DNA of 64,000 nucleotides, taken from contig VEQL01000007.1 of the NCBI GenBank assembly GCA_018883245.1, positions 1 through 64,000 of the forward strand. The letters are read 5' to 3'. The DNA comes from Chthoniobacterales bacterium (GTDB lineage: Bacteria; Verrucomicrobiota; Verrucomicrobiia; Chthoniobacterales; JACTMZ01). Within the stretch, counting starts at the first letter, position 1. Each line of letters opens with the position of its first letter. This document shows, one piece after another, positions 1 through 7,460 of the stretch. A program made the position numbers and the translations under genes. Below the pieces are notes generated by a model. It searched no databases. It worked only from the letters and a program-made list of their open reading frames with translations, and was not told where the DNA came from.

Positions 1-503
1 TCACGGGTTCGATCGTCGGCTACGCCTACGCGATGGAGTTCTTCATCGCTTGGTATGGCGGCAACCTTTACGAGCAATACGCCTTCATCAACCGTGCGAC
101 CGGACCGTATTGGTGGGCTTACTGGTCGATGATTTTCTGCAACGTGGTTGCGCCGCAGCTGTTCTGGTTCCGGTATTTCCGGCGCCACGTCATCTGGGTG
201 TTCATCGTGTGCAATTTCGTCAACGCCGGCATGTGGTTCGAGCGCTTCGTCATCATCGTGACTTCGCTGCACCGCGACTTCCTGCCTTCGAGCTGGGGCA
301 TGTTCCACCCGACGTGGGTCGATATCTGGACATTCGCCGGCACGTTCGGAATTTTCCTCACCCTGTTCCTCGTGTTCATCCGTTGGCTGCCGATGATCTG
401 TATTTTCGAGGTCAAGGCCGTGCTGCCCGAGGCCGATCCGCACCACGGACACCACGACGACCATCATGCGGCGCCGGCCACGCTCAAGGGGGGCGCGCAC
501 TGA
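1..503 (+). CDS. actC: Alternative complex III subunit ActC, C-terminal fragment (NrfD-like quinol-binding membrane subunit)
   Basis: The reading frame is open from the window edge (first full codon at base 3), so only the last ~166 residues are present. They contain several hydrophobic helices rich in Trp and Tyr and end in a His/Asp-rich cytoplasmic tail. ActC belongs to the NrfD/PsrC polytopic family and with ActF forms the quinol-oxidising membrane part of alternative complex III, which replaces cytochrome bc1. The assignment rests on this sequence type plus the gene order that follows (DUF3341 protein, mono-haem cytochrome, second NrfD protein), the actD-actE-actF order. The stop at 501-503 lies one base before the next start. 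actA and actB should lie upstream, outside the window. Confidence 0.88.
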   Translation, partial: TGSIVGYAYAMEFFIAWYGGNLYEQYAFINRATGPYWWAYWSMIFCNVVAPQLFWFRYFRRHVIWVFIVCNFVNAGMWFERFVIIVTSLHRDFLPSSWGMFHPTWVDIWTFAGTFGIFLTLFLVFIRWLPMICIFEVKAVLPEADPHHGHHDDHHAAPATLKGGAH

Positions 504-504
504 C

Positions 505-1065
505 ATGCAAATCGCCGGCAATCCCGAGTCTCCGCTCTTCGCCATGGCAGCCGAAGTGCCGTCCGCTTCCGCGCTTTACCACGCGGCTGAGAAGGTGCGC
601 GATGCCGGTTACAGCCGCTGGGACGTTTATTCGCCGTTCCCGATCCACGGCATGGACCACGCGATGGGGCTGAAAAAGTCGTGGCTCAGCGCGATGGTGT
701 TTTTCGGCGGACTTGCCGGGCTGGCCACGGCGGTGATCCTGCAATTTTACCCGTCCAGCATCGAATACCCGCTGATCGTGGCGGGCAAACCGACGAACTT
801 TTACACGGTGCCCGCATTTTTCCCGATCATGTTCGAGCTGACCGTGCTGCTTTCCGCTTTCACCGCGACCTTCGGCATGCTCGCGCTCAATGGACTGCCG
901 CGCTGGAACCATCCGATCTTCAACTGGGATCGCTTCAAGAAAGTCTCGAACGACGGTTTCTTCGTGGCAATCGAGGCGACGGATCCGAAGTTCGACCGCG
1001 AATCGACGTTGGCGATGCTCGAGAGCATCGGGGCGAAACACATAACTTTGGTGCACGAGGACTGA
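505..1065 (+). CDS. actD: Alternative complex III subunit ActD (DUF3341 membrane protein)
   Basis: This 186-residue protein has two transmembrane helices in the middle (about residues 60-85 and 105-130) between soluble ends, the layout of DUF3341/ActD subunits. The N-terminal part has the family-like segment with YSPFPIHGMD, followed by a C-terminal domain ending in a GAKHITLVHED tail. ActD packs against ActC and ActF in the membrane arm. I chose the ATG at 505 rather than the in-frame ATG at 466, because 466 lies inside actC and would add a basic, unconserved extension. It sits one base after actC and one base before actE, so it is almost certainly co-translated. Confidence 0.9.
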   Translation: MQIAGNPESPLFAMAAEVPSASALYHAAEKVRDAGYSRWDVYSPFPIHGMDHAMGLKKSWLSAMVFFGGLAGLATAVILQFYPSSIEYPLIVAGKPTNFYTVPAFFPIMFELTVLLSAFTATFGMLALNGLPRWNHPIFNWDRFKKVSNDGFFVAIEATDPKFDRESTLAMLESIGAKHITLVHED

Positions 1066-1066
1066 C

Positions 1067-1753
1067 ATGCTGCGCTCTTTCTTCATCGCCCTCGGTTTGT
1101 TCCTCGTGCTGCTTCTCGCGGTCGCGGGTTTCCGCGGCCAGAAAAGCGGCAAGCCGCCGATCGAAATTTTCCCCGACATGGATCACCAGCCCAAGGTGAA
1201 GTCGCAGGTGCCGAGCAAATTTTTCGCCGACGATCGCGGCAACCGCGTGCCTGTTCCAGGCACCGTGCCGCTCGGCTACGAGATGCCGCGTTCCAAGAAC
1301 AATCCTTTCCCCGACGAGGGCAAATACCGCGGGGTTCGCTTTTCCGCGGGGACGGATTACTTCAACACCGGCCGCTTCGGCAACCAGTGGGGAACTGGTA
1401 TTCCGGTGGCGGTGACGCCCGAGCTGATGCAGCGCGGCAAGGAACGCTACACGATTTATTGCGCCGTGTGCCACGGCGATTCGGGCGCGGGCAACGGCGT
1501 GGCCGGCCAATACGGGATGGTGGCCATCGCGAGCTACCATCAGGATCGTCTGCGCGTGATGGCCGACGGCGAAATTTTCAACACGATCACGCACGGCAAA
1601 AATACGATGCTCGGCTACGGGGCGAACATCCCGGTCGATGACCGCTGGGCGATCGTCGCCTATGTGCGAGCGTTGCAGCTGGCGCAGACCGCCACGATCA
1701 ACGACGTGCCGGCGGACGAGCGGGCGAAACTGGAGGCGCCGCCGCAACCATGA
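1067..1753 (+). CDS. actE: Alternative complex III mono-haem cytochrome c subunit ActE
   Basis: The protein has 228 residues with an N-terminal hydrophobic anchor (residues 4-24) and a periplasmic cytochrome c domain. The single haem c site is CAVCH at residues 132-136; a Met in the NTML segment near residue 183 is the likely sixth ligand. In alternative complex III, ActE accepts electrons from the ActB iron-sulfur/haem arm and passes them on to an oxidase. The stop overlaps the start of actF by 4 bases. An oxidase that could receive these electrons is encoded immediately downstream. Confidence 0.9.
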   Translation: MLRSFFIALGLFLVLLLAVAGFRGQKSGKPPIEIFPDMDHQPKVKSQVPSKFFADDRGNRVPVPGTVPLGYEMPRSKNNPFPDEGKYRGVRFSAGTDYFNTGRFGNQWGTGIPVAVTPELMQRGKERYTIYCAVCHGDSGAGNGVAGQYGMVAIASYHQDRLRVMADGEIFNTITHGKNTMLGYGANIPVDDRWAIVAYVRALQLAQTATINDVPADERAKLEAPPQP

Positions 1754-2946
1754 GCGCCGACGACACCAAAGTGACAACCAAGGAATATTTCGACTACCAG
1801 GGGTTCGGAGGGAAACTGCTTTTCACCGTTGCTCTCGCCGTTGTTTCCCTCGGGTTGGCTGCATGGGGCGGGCTCTTGTCGCCGAAGCAGTTCGCGTTCT
1901 CGTGGCTGTTCGCCTTCACGTTTTTCTTCACCATCACGTTGGGCGCGCTCTTCTGGATCCTCGTGCATCATGCGGTCGATGCCGACTGGAGCGTGGTCGT
2001 GCGTCGCCAGCTCGAAAACATCGCCTGGTTGTTCCCGGTCCTCGCGGTGCTCTTCATTCCGGTGATCCTGAACGCGCCGACGCTTTTCAAATGGATGAAG
2101 ATCCCGCCGGGCCAGGACGTCCTGCTCGACGGCAAGGCGGCCTATCTGAACCAGCCGTTTTTCTGGGCGCGCGCCGCGTTTTATTTCCTTTTCCTCAGCA
2201 CGGCGGCTTTCCTTCTGCGCCGCAACTCGGTGCGGCAGGACAAGGACGGCGACCCCCGCTACACGTGGTCCTCGCGCAAGATGGTCTTCCCCATGCTGCC
2301 GTTGTTCGCCCTGTCGCTGACTTTCGGGTCGGTGGACTGGCTGATGGGTCTCGACTTCCACTGGTTCTCGACCATGTGGGGCGTTTACATTTTCGCCGGC
2401 TCGGCGCTCAGTTCGATGTGCGTGCTGGTGCTGCTTGTCACGGCGTTGCGGAGCGCCGGCTATTTCGAGGGCGTGGTGTCGATCGAGCACTACCACATCA
2501 TGGGCAAGCTCATGTTGGCCTTCACCGTTTTCTGGGCCTACATCGGCTTCAGCCAATACATGCTCTACTGGTATGCCAACATCCCGGAAGAGACCACGTA
2601 TTTCCTGCGCCGCAACACGGGGAGTTGGAACACGCTCAACATCATCATGGTGATCGGCCACTTTTTCCTGCCGTTCGTCATCCTGCTTTTCCAGGCGACC
2701 AAAAAGAAGCCGCTGCTCCTCTGCGCGGTGGCAACATGGATCCTGCTGATGCACATGCTCGACATATATATCGTCGTGCTGCCGACGTTCCACAAAGCCG
2801 GCTTTGCCCCGCACTGGCTCGACTTGGTCAGCCTGCTGGCCATCGGTGCGACGCTGGCCGCGATCTTCATGAAACGTCTCGGTGACACGCCGCTCTGGCC
2901 GGTGCGCGATCCGAGGCTGCCAAACTCTTTGCGATTGAAAAACTGA
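1750..2946 (+). CDS. actF: Alternative complex III subunit ActF (second NrfD-like quinol-binding membrane subunit)
   Basis: A 398-residue polytopic protein with about ten hydrophobic helices, related to ActC/NrfD. Motifs seen include the DWLMGLDFHWFSTMWG stretch near residues 196-211 and the later segment with YW..NIPEET, both typical of ActF. It has no cofactor-binding cysteines, as expected for a quinone-site membrane subunit. Start and stop overlap neighbours (ATG at 1750 inside the actE stop; last base of the stop shared with the next ATG at 2946), so the act genes are translationally coupled to the rest of the cluster. Confidence 0.9.
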   Translation: MSADDTKVTTKEYFDYQGFGGKLLFTVALAVVSLGLAAWGGLLSPKQFAFSWLFAFTFFFTITLGALFWILVHHAVDADWSVVVRRQLENIAWLFPVLAVLFIPVILNAPTLFKWMKIPPGQDVLLDGKAAYLNQPFFWARAAFYFLFLSTAAFLLRRNSVRQDKDGDPRYTWSSRKMVFPMLPLFALSLTFGSVDWLMGLDFHWFSTMWGVYIFAGSALSSMCVLVLLVTALRSAGYFEGVVSIEHYHIMGKLMLAFTVFWAYIGFSQYMLYWYANIPEETTYFLRRNTGSWNTLNIIMVIGHFFLPFVILLFQATKKKPLLLCAVATWILLMHMLDIYIVVLPTFHKAGFAPHWLDLVSLLAIGATLAAIFMKRLGDTPLWPVRDPRLPNSLRLKN

Positions 2947-3437
2947 TGGATTCCCCATCTTCCAGCCAAGGCGCACCGCGCAAAAAGAGCATCTGGCCGA
3001 TGTTTGCCGGAGGGCTTGTGCTATTCCTCGTCTTTGCCGGATTGGTGCAGTGGATGCGGGGCGCGAGCGATCGCGCGGCATTCGACGAGGAGGCGATCCG
3101 CGCCAAGCAGCGGTATGAAATTCTTGCGAAGGTCAAAGACGACAACGCCAAGCTCACCGCAGGCTATGCATGGGCCGATCAAGCCAAAGGTCTGGTGAGG
3201 ATCCCGCTGGATCACGCGATGGAACTCGCGGTGAAAAAATTGTCCGCGCAAGGCGATCCGCGTCCCGCCTATCCCGTCGATCCCGCGCTGCCGCTCGGCT
3301 CGGCGGTCAAGCCGGGAGGACTTGCCGTTCCGGCCCCGACGCCACCGCCGTTCGAGACACCCGCTGCGCCTTCCGCTCAGCCGGTTCCGCAACCGGCGGA
3401 AAAACCTGCGGCCGCCACGGAGGAGGTCGCGCCATGA
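2946..3437 (+). CDS. Single-pass membrane protein linking the act and cbb3 gene sets (unknown function)
   Basis: This 163-residue protein has a short cytoplasmic N-terminus, one transmembrane helix (about residues 19-38), a periplasmic helical segment and a Pro/Ala-rich tail (from about residue 110). The segment GYAWADQAKGLVRIPLDHAM resembles a short motif I have seen in small proteins beside cytochrome oxidase genes in several phyla; that is recollection, not a search. It overlaps actF at the start and ccoS at the stop (AGGAGG just before the ccoS ATG). A role in assembling or docking the complexes is a context guess. I do not recognise a named family. Confidence 0.8.
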   Translation: MDSPSSSQGAPRKKSIWPMFAGGLVLFLVFAGLVQWMRGASDRAAFDEEAIRAKQRYEILAKVKDDNAKLTAGYAWADQAKGLVRIPLDHAMELAVKKLSAQGDPRPAYPVDPALPLGSAVKPGGLAVPAPTPPPFETPAAPSAQPVPQPAEKPAAATEEVAP

Positions 3438-3658
3438 GCCTTCCGGTTTACATCATGCTGTTCGCCGGGCTTGTTTTTTTCGCCATTGCAACGGTCGCCG
3501 CGTTCTCCTGGGCGGCCAAGGCCGGGCAATTCCGCCGGCCCCGTGAGGCCGCGCTTTCGATCTTCGACTCGGCCGAGCCGGTTGGGTTGGCGACCGATGC
3601 CTTTGCCGACAAGCGCGACACGCGCCGGCATCGCGCCGCGGGAAGGAGTCTTTCATGA
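3434..3658 (+). CDS. ccoS: cbb3 oxidase assembly protein CcoS-like
   Basis: A 74-residue protein with one N-terminal transmembrane helix followed by a cytoplasmic tail containing GQFRRPREAALSIFDS. The pattern of a hydrophobic helix, then a short charged tail with a small conserved segment, matches CcoS, which is needed for cofactor insertion into cbb3 oxidases. The ATG at 3434 has AGGAGG at 3420-3425 and overlaps the previous stop. The tail (RRHRAAGRSLS) is longer and more basic than usual. The stop overlaps the ccoN start (ATGA at 3655). A longer in-frame start at 3170 was rejected because it lies inside the upstream gene. Confidence 0.78.
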   Translation: MSLPVYIMLFAGLVFFAIATVAAFSWAAKAGQFRRPREAALSIFDSAEPVGLATDAFADKRDTRRHRAAGRSLS

Positions 3659-5133
3659 GTGCCACTGTGACCATGCAGCGAGCGGCGTCGGCCAATACAG
3701 CCGTGCAGGACCGCCTTGAGCGCGCGCGAATCGATGCCTCGATGAGGCTGCCTGTCGTCCTTTTCTACGGGTCGGCGGTATTGTGGCTTTTGGCCGGCAC
3801 GGTGTTCGCGCTTCTCGCGTCGTTTAAGATGAACAACCCGCACTTCCTCGATGCGTGGGGCTGGCTCACCTTCGGACGGGTGCGGCCGGCGCACCTGAAT
3901 GCGGTCGCCTACGGTTGGGCGTCCTCGGCAGGGATCGGGACGGCGCTGTGGCTCATGGCGCGTCTTTGCCGCGTTCCCCTGCAACATGCCAAGCTTCTCA
4001 TCGGCGCTGCGATTTTTTGGAACATCGGCGTGCTTCTCGGCGTCCTCGGCATCCTTGCGGGCGGGGGACGATCGATCGAATGGCTCGAGTTTCCGAATTA
4101 CGCGAGCCTCATGCTTTTCGTGGCTTTCGGGCTCATCGCGGTGTGGGCCGTGATCATGTTCCGGTTCCGCCAACCCGGACATGTCTATGTGAGCCAATGG
4201 TATTTGCTGGCCGCTTTTCTGTGGTTCCCGTGGCTTTATTCGACGGCGAATCTGCTGCTCGGCTTCGAGCCGGCGCAGGGCGGTGCCCAAGGCGCGGTGA
4301 ATTGGTGGTATGGCCATAACATTCTCGGGCTCTGGTTCACCCCGATCGGCTTGGCGACCGCCTACTATCTGATTCCGAAAGTGCTCGGACGTCCGATTCA
4401 CGGCTACTATCTGGCTCTTCTCGGATTCTGGACGCTCGCGCTTTTCTACAGTTGGAACGGCATGCATCACCTTATCGGCGGACCGCTTCCCGCATGGATG
4501 GTCAGCGTCAGCGTGGTGACGAGCGTGCTCATGCTTATCCCGGTTGTCACCACGGCGATCAATTTTCACATGACCGTGCGCGGTCACTTCGACGCTCTGA
4601 AATGGAGCCCGACGCTGCGGTTCACGGTCTTCGGAGCCGTCTGCTACACGGTGGTGAGCTTGCAGGGCATCCTGATGTCGATTCCCACGCTCAATGTGGT
4701 CACGCATTTCACGCACTACACCGTGGGCCACGCGCATCTCGGAATGTATGCGTTCTTCACGATGACGATGTTCGGCGCCATGTATTACATCCTGCCGCGC
4801 GTGGTCGGCTGGGAATGGCCTTCGGCGCGGCTTATCCGCTGGCATTTTTGGCTGGTGGCAATCGGCGTGTCCCTGATGGTTGTCGTGTTGACCATAGGTG
4901 GCATCCTGCAGGGCATCGCCTTGCTTGATCCGCAAGTCACCTTCATGGCCACTCTCGATTACACCAAGCCGTGGCTGCTGATGCGCAGCGGTTCGGGCAT
5001 TCTTCTCACCGCCGGGCACATCGTGTTTGCCGTCAGTTTCGCGCTGCTTTTGCTCAAAGCCGGGGCCAAGCGCACCGAGCCGACGAGGTTCGAGACCGGC
5101 ACCAACCACCAACCCGACATGCTCGCCTCATGA
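3655..5133 (+). CDS. ccoN: cbb3-type cytochrome c oxidase subunit I (CcoN)
   Basis: A 492-residue catalytic subunit with about 12 transmembrane helices. Ligand motifs are visible in order: the low-spin haem His in RPAHLNAVAYG, the CuB His in WWYGHN, the HH pair in NGMHHL, and H-x-H in TVGHAHLG. The Tyr in LALFYSW aligns with the helix VII Tyr that is cross-linked to a CuB His in cbb3 oxidases, supporting a true cbb3 rather than an aa3 enzyme. CcoN reduces O2 to water at haem b3/CuB and pumps protons. It overlaps ccoS and ccoO. The N-terminal ~25 residues are a polar extension. Confidence 0.92.
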   Translation: MSATVTMQRAASANTAVQDRLERARIDASMRLPVVLFYGSAVLWLLAGTVFALLASFKMNNPHFLDAWGWLTFGRVRPAHLNAVAYGWASSAGIGTALWLMARLCRVPLQHAKLLIGAAIFWNIGVLLGVLGILAGGGRSIEWLEFPNYASLMLFVAFGLIAVWAVIMFRFRQPGHVYVSQWYLLAAFLWFPWLYSTANLLLGFEPAQGGAQGAVNWWYGHNILGLWFTPIGLATAYYLIPKVLGRPIHGYYLALLGFWTLALFYSWNGMHHLIGGPLPAWMVSVSVVTSVLMLIPVVTTAINFHMTVRGHFDALKWSPTLRFTVFGAVCYTVVSLQGILMSIPTLNVVTHFTHYTVGHAHLGMYAFFTMTMFGAMYYILPRVVGWEWPSARLIRWHFWLVAIGVSLMVVVLTIGGILQGIALLDPQVTFMATLDYTKPWLLMRSGSGILLTAGHIVFAVSFALLLLKAGAKRTEPTRFETGTNHQPDMLAS

Positions 5134-5753
5134 ACAGGATGCCGGCCATCATCATCGGGATTTTTCTGACCTTCCTTGCGGCGTGGATCGGTCTGGTTGC
5201 CTATCCTTATTTCGCACTCGGGCGCTATCTTCCGGCGACCGACGAAGCGACGGGAGATATCAATCCTCCGCCGCTCTCGGGATTGGCGGTGCAAGGCCAG
5301 AAAGTTTACGCTTCCGCGGGATGCGTTTACTGTCATAGCCAGCAGGTGCGGCAGGTCGGCTACGGCTCGGACCTCGCGCGCGGATGGGGCAAGCGTCCGA
5401 CGGTGGCGCGCGATTACATGAGGGAAAACCCCGCGTTTCTCGGCACCATGCGCACCGGGCCCGACCTCACCAACATCGGCGAGCGTCAACCGACCGAGAC
5501 GTGGCACCACCAGCACCTTTACCAGCCGACGGTGGTCAGCCCCGGTTCCATCATGCCTTCGTTCCGCTACCTTTACCGGACGCAAAAAATCCAGGGTCAG
5601 CGCTCGGCCAATGCCATCGACCTGCTCCCGCCGGACAATCCGCCGGACGGGTATGAAGTTGTGCCCACCGCCGAGGCCGAGGCCCTTGTTTCCTATCTGC
5701 TTTCGCTCAACCGCAGTTATCCTTTGCCGGAGGCCCCGGAGCCGACGAAATGA
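5130..5753 (+). CDS. ccoO: cbb3-type oxidase mono-haem subunit CcoO
   Basis: A 207-residue protein with an N-terminal transmembrane helix (residues 5-27) and a periplasmic cytochrome c domain. The haem site is CVYCH at residues 65-69, followed by SQQVRQVGYGSD, diagnostic of CcoO; the axial Met is in SIMPSF (Met142). It feeds electrons to CcoN. The ATG at 5130 overlaps the ccoN stop (ATGA). An upstream in-frame start at 4971 lies inside ccoN and was rejected. The stop overlaps the next ATG at 5750. Confidence 0.94.
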   Translation: MNRMPAIIIGIFLTFLAAWIGLVAYPYFALGRYLPATDEATGDINPPPLSGLAVQGQKVYASAGCVYCHSQQVRQVGYGSDLARGWGKRPTVARDYMRENPAFLGTMRTGPDLTNIGERQPTETWHHQHLYQPTVVSPGSIMPSFRYLYRTQKIQGQRSANAIDLLPPDNPPDGYEVVPTAEAEALVSYLLSLNRSYPLPEAPEPTK

Positions 5754-6526
5754 ACGACGACCCGAACAAGAATTTTCCGCCTGATTCGTTCGAGGCGCGG
5801 CGGGAAAGCGACGACCTCAGCGTGCGCGAGGTGCACGGTGCGATCCTGCGCGAGAAAAACGAACCGAAGGCCGGCTACGAGCCGATCCCCCTGTGGATCA
5901 TCTCCATTTTCATGGCTCTCGTTTTCTGGGCCGGCGCCTATCTGGCGTTTTTCAGCGGCGGTTTCCAGTCCAACGTTTTTGATCCCACGCAGGTCGCTTG
6001 GGCGGGTGGCGGCGCCGGCGCCGCAACGAAAGCCGCGCCCGATCCGATGGTCGTCGGCAAACGTCTTTTCATTGCGAATTGCGTGGCCTGTCACCAGGCG
6101 ACGGGGCAGGGCATCGCCGGCCAGTTCCCGCCTTTGGTGGATAGCGAGTGGGTGCTGGGCAAAGATTGGCACGGCGACAACCATCTCGTCAGCATCCTCC
6201 TGCACGGACTGCAGGGCCCGATCCAAGTCAAAGGCGCGACTTACAACGGCGCCATGCCGCCGTGGAAGCAGTTGTCGGATGACCAGATCGCTTCGATCCT
6301 CACTTATATTCGCAACGAATGGGGCAACAGCGCGGCGCCGATCACCGCGGAGCAAGTGGCGAAAGTGCGCGCGGACACGGCAGCCCAAGCCGAGCCCTAC
6401 ACGCAGGCGGCACTCAAGCAGATTCCCGCCGTCAAATTCGAAGCCACTGCCGCGGAACCTCCCGCGGGAGATCAGGCCGCACCGCCGGCGTCAGGATCTT
6501 CCGCCACGCCCGCTCCCGGCGCTTGA
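5750..6526 (+). CDS. Membrane-anchored mono-haem cytochrome c, CcoP-like subunit
   Basis: 258 residues: a polar N-terminus, one transmembrane helix (about residues 47-70), then one cytochrome c domain with CVACH at residues 111-115 and an axial Met in GAMPPW (Met169), and a Pro/Ala-rich C-terminal tail. Position after ccoO and the helix-plus-cytochrome layout suggest the CcoP role of accepting electrons into the cbb3 oxidase. Canonical CcoP carries two haem c sites; only one is present here, so the subunit is atypical. It could instead be a shared cytochrome c donor for both oxidases. No ccoQ is visible. Confidence 0.85.
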   Translation: MNDDPNKNFPPDSFEARRESDDLSVREVHGAILREKNEPKAGYEPIPLWIISIFMALVFWAGAYLAFFSGGFQSNVFDPTQVAWAGGGAGAATKAAPDPMVVGKRLFIANCVACHQATGQGIAGQFPPLVDSEWVLGKDWHGDNHLVSILLHGLQGPIQVKGATYNGAMPPWKQLSDDQIASILTYIRNEWGNSAAPITAEQVAKVRADTAAQAEPYTQAALKQIPAVKFEATAAEPPAGDQAAPPASGSSATPAPGA

Positions 6527-6539
6527 AATGCCCCGCCCG

Positions 6540-7460
6540 ATGAAAAATATCTCCGTCAAAATCATCTTCTGCGTCGCGTTGGTCGTGCTTTGCGGGGCCG
6601 GTGACGCCTTGGCCGCCGTGCGCGAGACCAACCTTTACTGGGCGCCGGAATCCGTGACGGTCGGCGGCAAGAAAGTCGATGTCCTGCTCAACTTCATCTT
6701 CTACCTCACCGCCGCGGTCTTCGTGCTGACCCAAGCGGTTTATATTTATTACCTCGTCAAATACCGCAAGCGTCCCGGCGTCAAAGCCCACTACAGCCAC
6801 GGCAACAACAAGCTCGAGCTGATCTGGACGGCGATCCCCACGGCGATCTTCATCGGTCTCGTCATCTACAGCAACCGGCTTTGGAGCGAGTTGCACAGCA
6901 CTCCCCCCGAAGATTCGGTCAAGGTCGATATCGTCGGCTACCAATTCGGGTGGGACATCCGCTATCCGGGTGCCGACGGCAAACTCGGCAAGATGGACGT
7001 GAAAAATTACTCGGTGGAAAACAAGTTCGGCCTTGTGGCGGACGATCCGGCGGGAGCCGACGATTTTTCCAGCACCGAGCTGGTCATCCCGGTCGGGAAA
7101 CCGGTCCACCTTTACTTGCACTCCCGGGACGTCATTCACTCGTTCTATGTCCCCGAGTTCAGGCTCTATCAGGCCGCCGTGCCGGGACGCACGATCGCCT
7201 GGGTGTGGTTCCAGACCACGAAAACAGGCAACTTCCAACTCGCGTGCAGCCAGATTTGCGGGTCCGGGCATTACAACATGAAGGCGCCGATCCGCGTGGT
7301 CACGCAGGACGAATATGACAAGTGGCTCGCCGGCAAAAATGCCGCGCAGGCCGAAGCGGTGAAAGCAGCCGCGGCGGCGCGCGAGAGCAGCCGCACTACA
7401 GCTTCGAACGACAATCCGCCGGCGCAAACCGGCCTCGACAACACGGAGGAAAAACTATGA
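6540..7460 (+). CDS. coxB: aa3-type cytochrome c oxidase subunit II (CoxB)
   Basis: 306 residues: signal peptide (residues 1-~22), two transmembrane helices (about 45-70 and 90-112), then a cupredoxin domain. CuA ligands are visible as His200 (VIHSF), Cys236 and Cys240 (CSQIC), His244 and Met247. Gln stands between the cysteines where many homologues have Glu. There is no C-terminal haem c domain, so this is an aa3-type rather than caa3-type subunit; the tail is Ala-rich and disordered. The ATG at 6540 starts a good signal peptide; ATG 6528 (four residues longer) is also possible. The stop overlaps the coxA start. Confidence 0.92.
   Translation: MKNISVKIIFCVALVVLCGAGDALAAVRETNLYWAPESVTVGGKKVDVLLNFIFYLTAAVFVLTQAVYIYYLVKYRKRPGVKAHYSHGNNKLELIWTAIPTAIFIGLVIYSNRLWSELHSTPPEDSVKVDIVGYQFGWDIRYPGADGKLGKMDVKNYSVENKFGLVADDPAGADDFSSTELVIPVGKPVHLYLHSRDVIHSFYVPEFRLYQAAVPGRTIAWVWFQTTKTGNFQLACSQICGSGHYNMKAPIRVVTQDEYDKWLAGKNAAQAEAVKAAAAARESSRTTASNDNPPAQTGLDNTEEKL

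Noticed and set aside
3448-5112. 554-residue minus-strand open frame antisense to ccoN
   Set aside because: ccoN motifs are intact on the plus strand; the antisense product has no family features.
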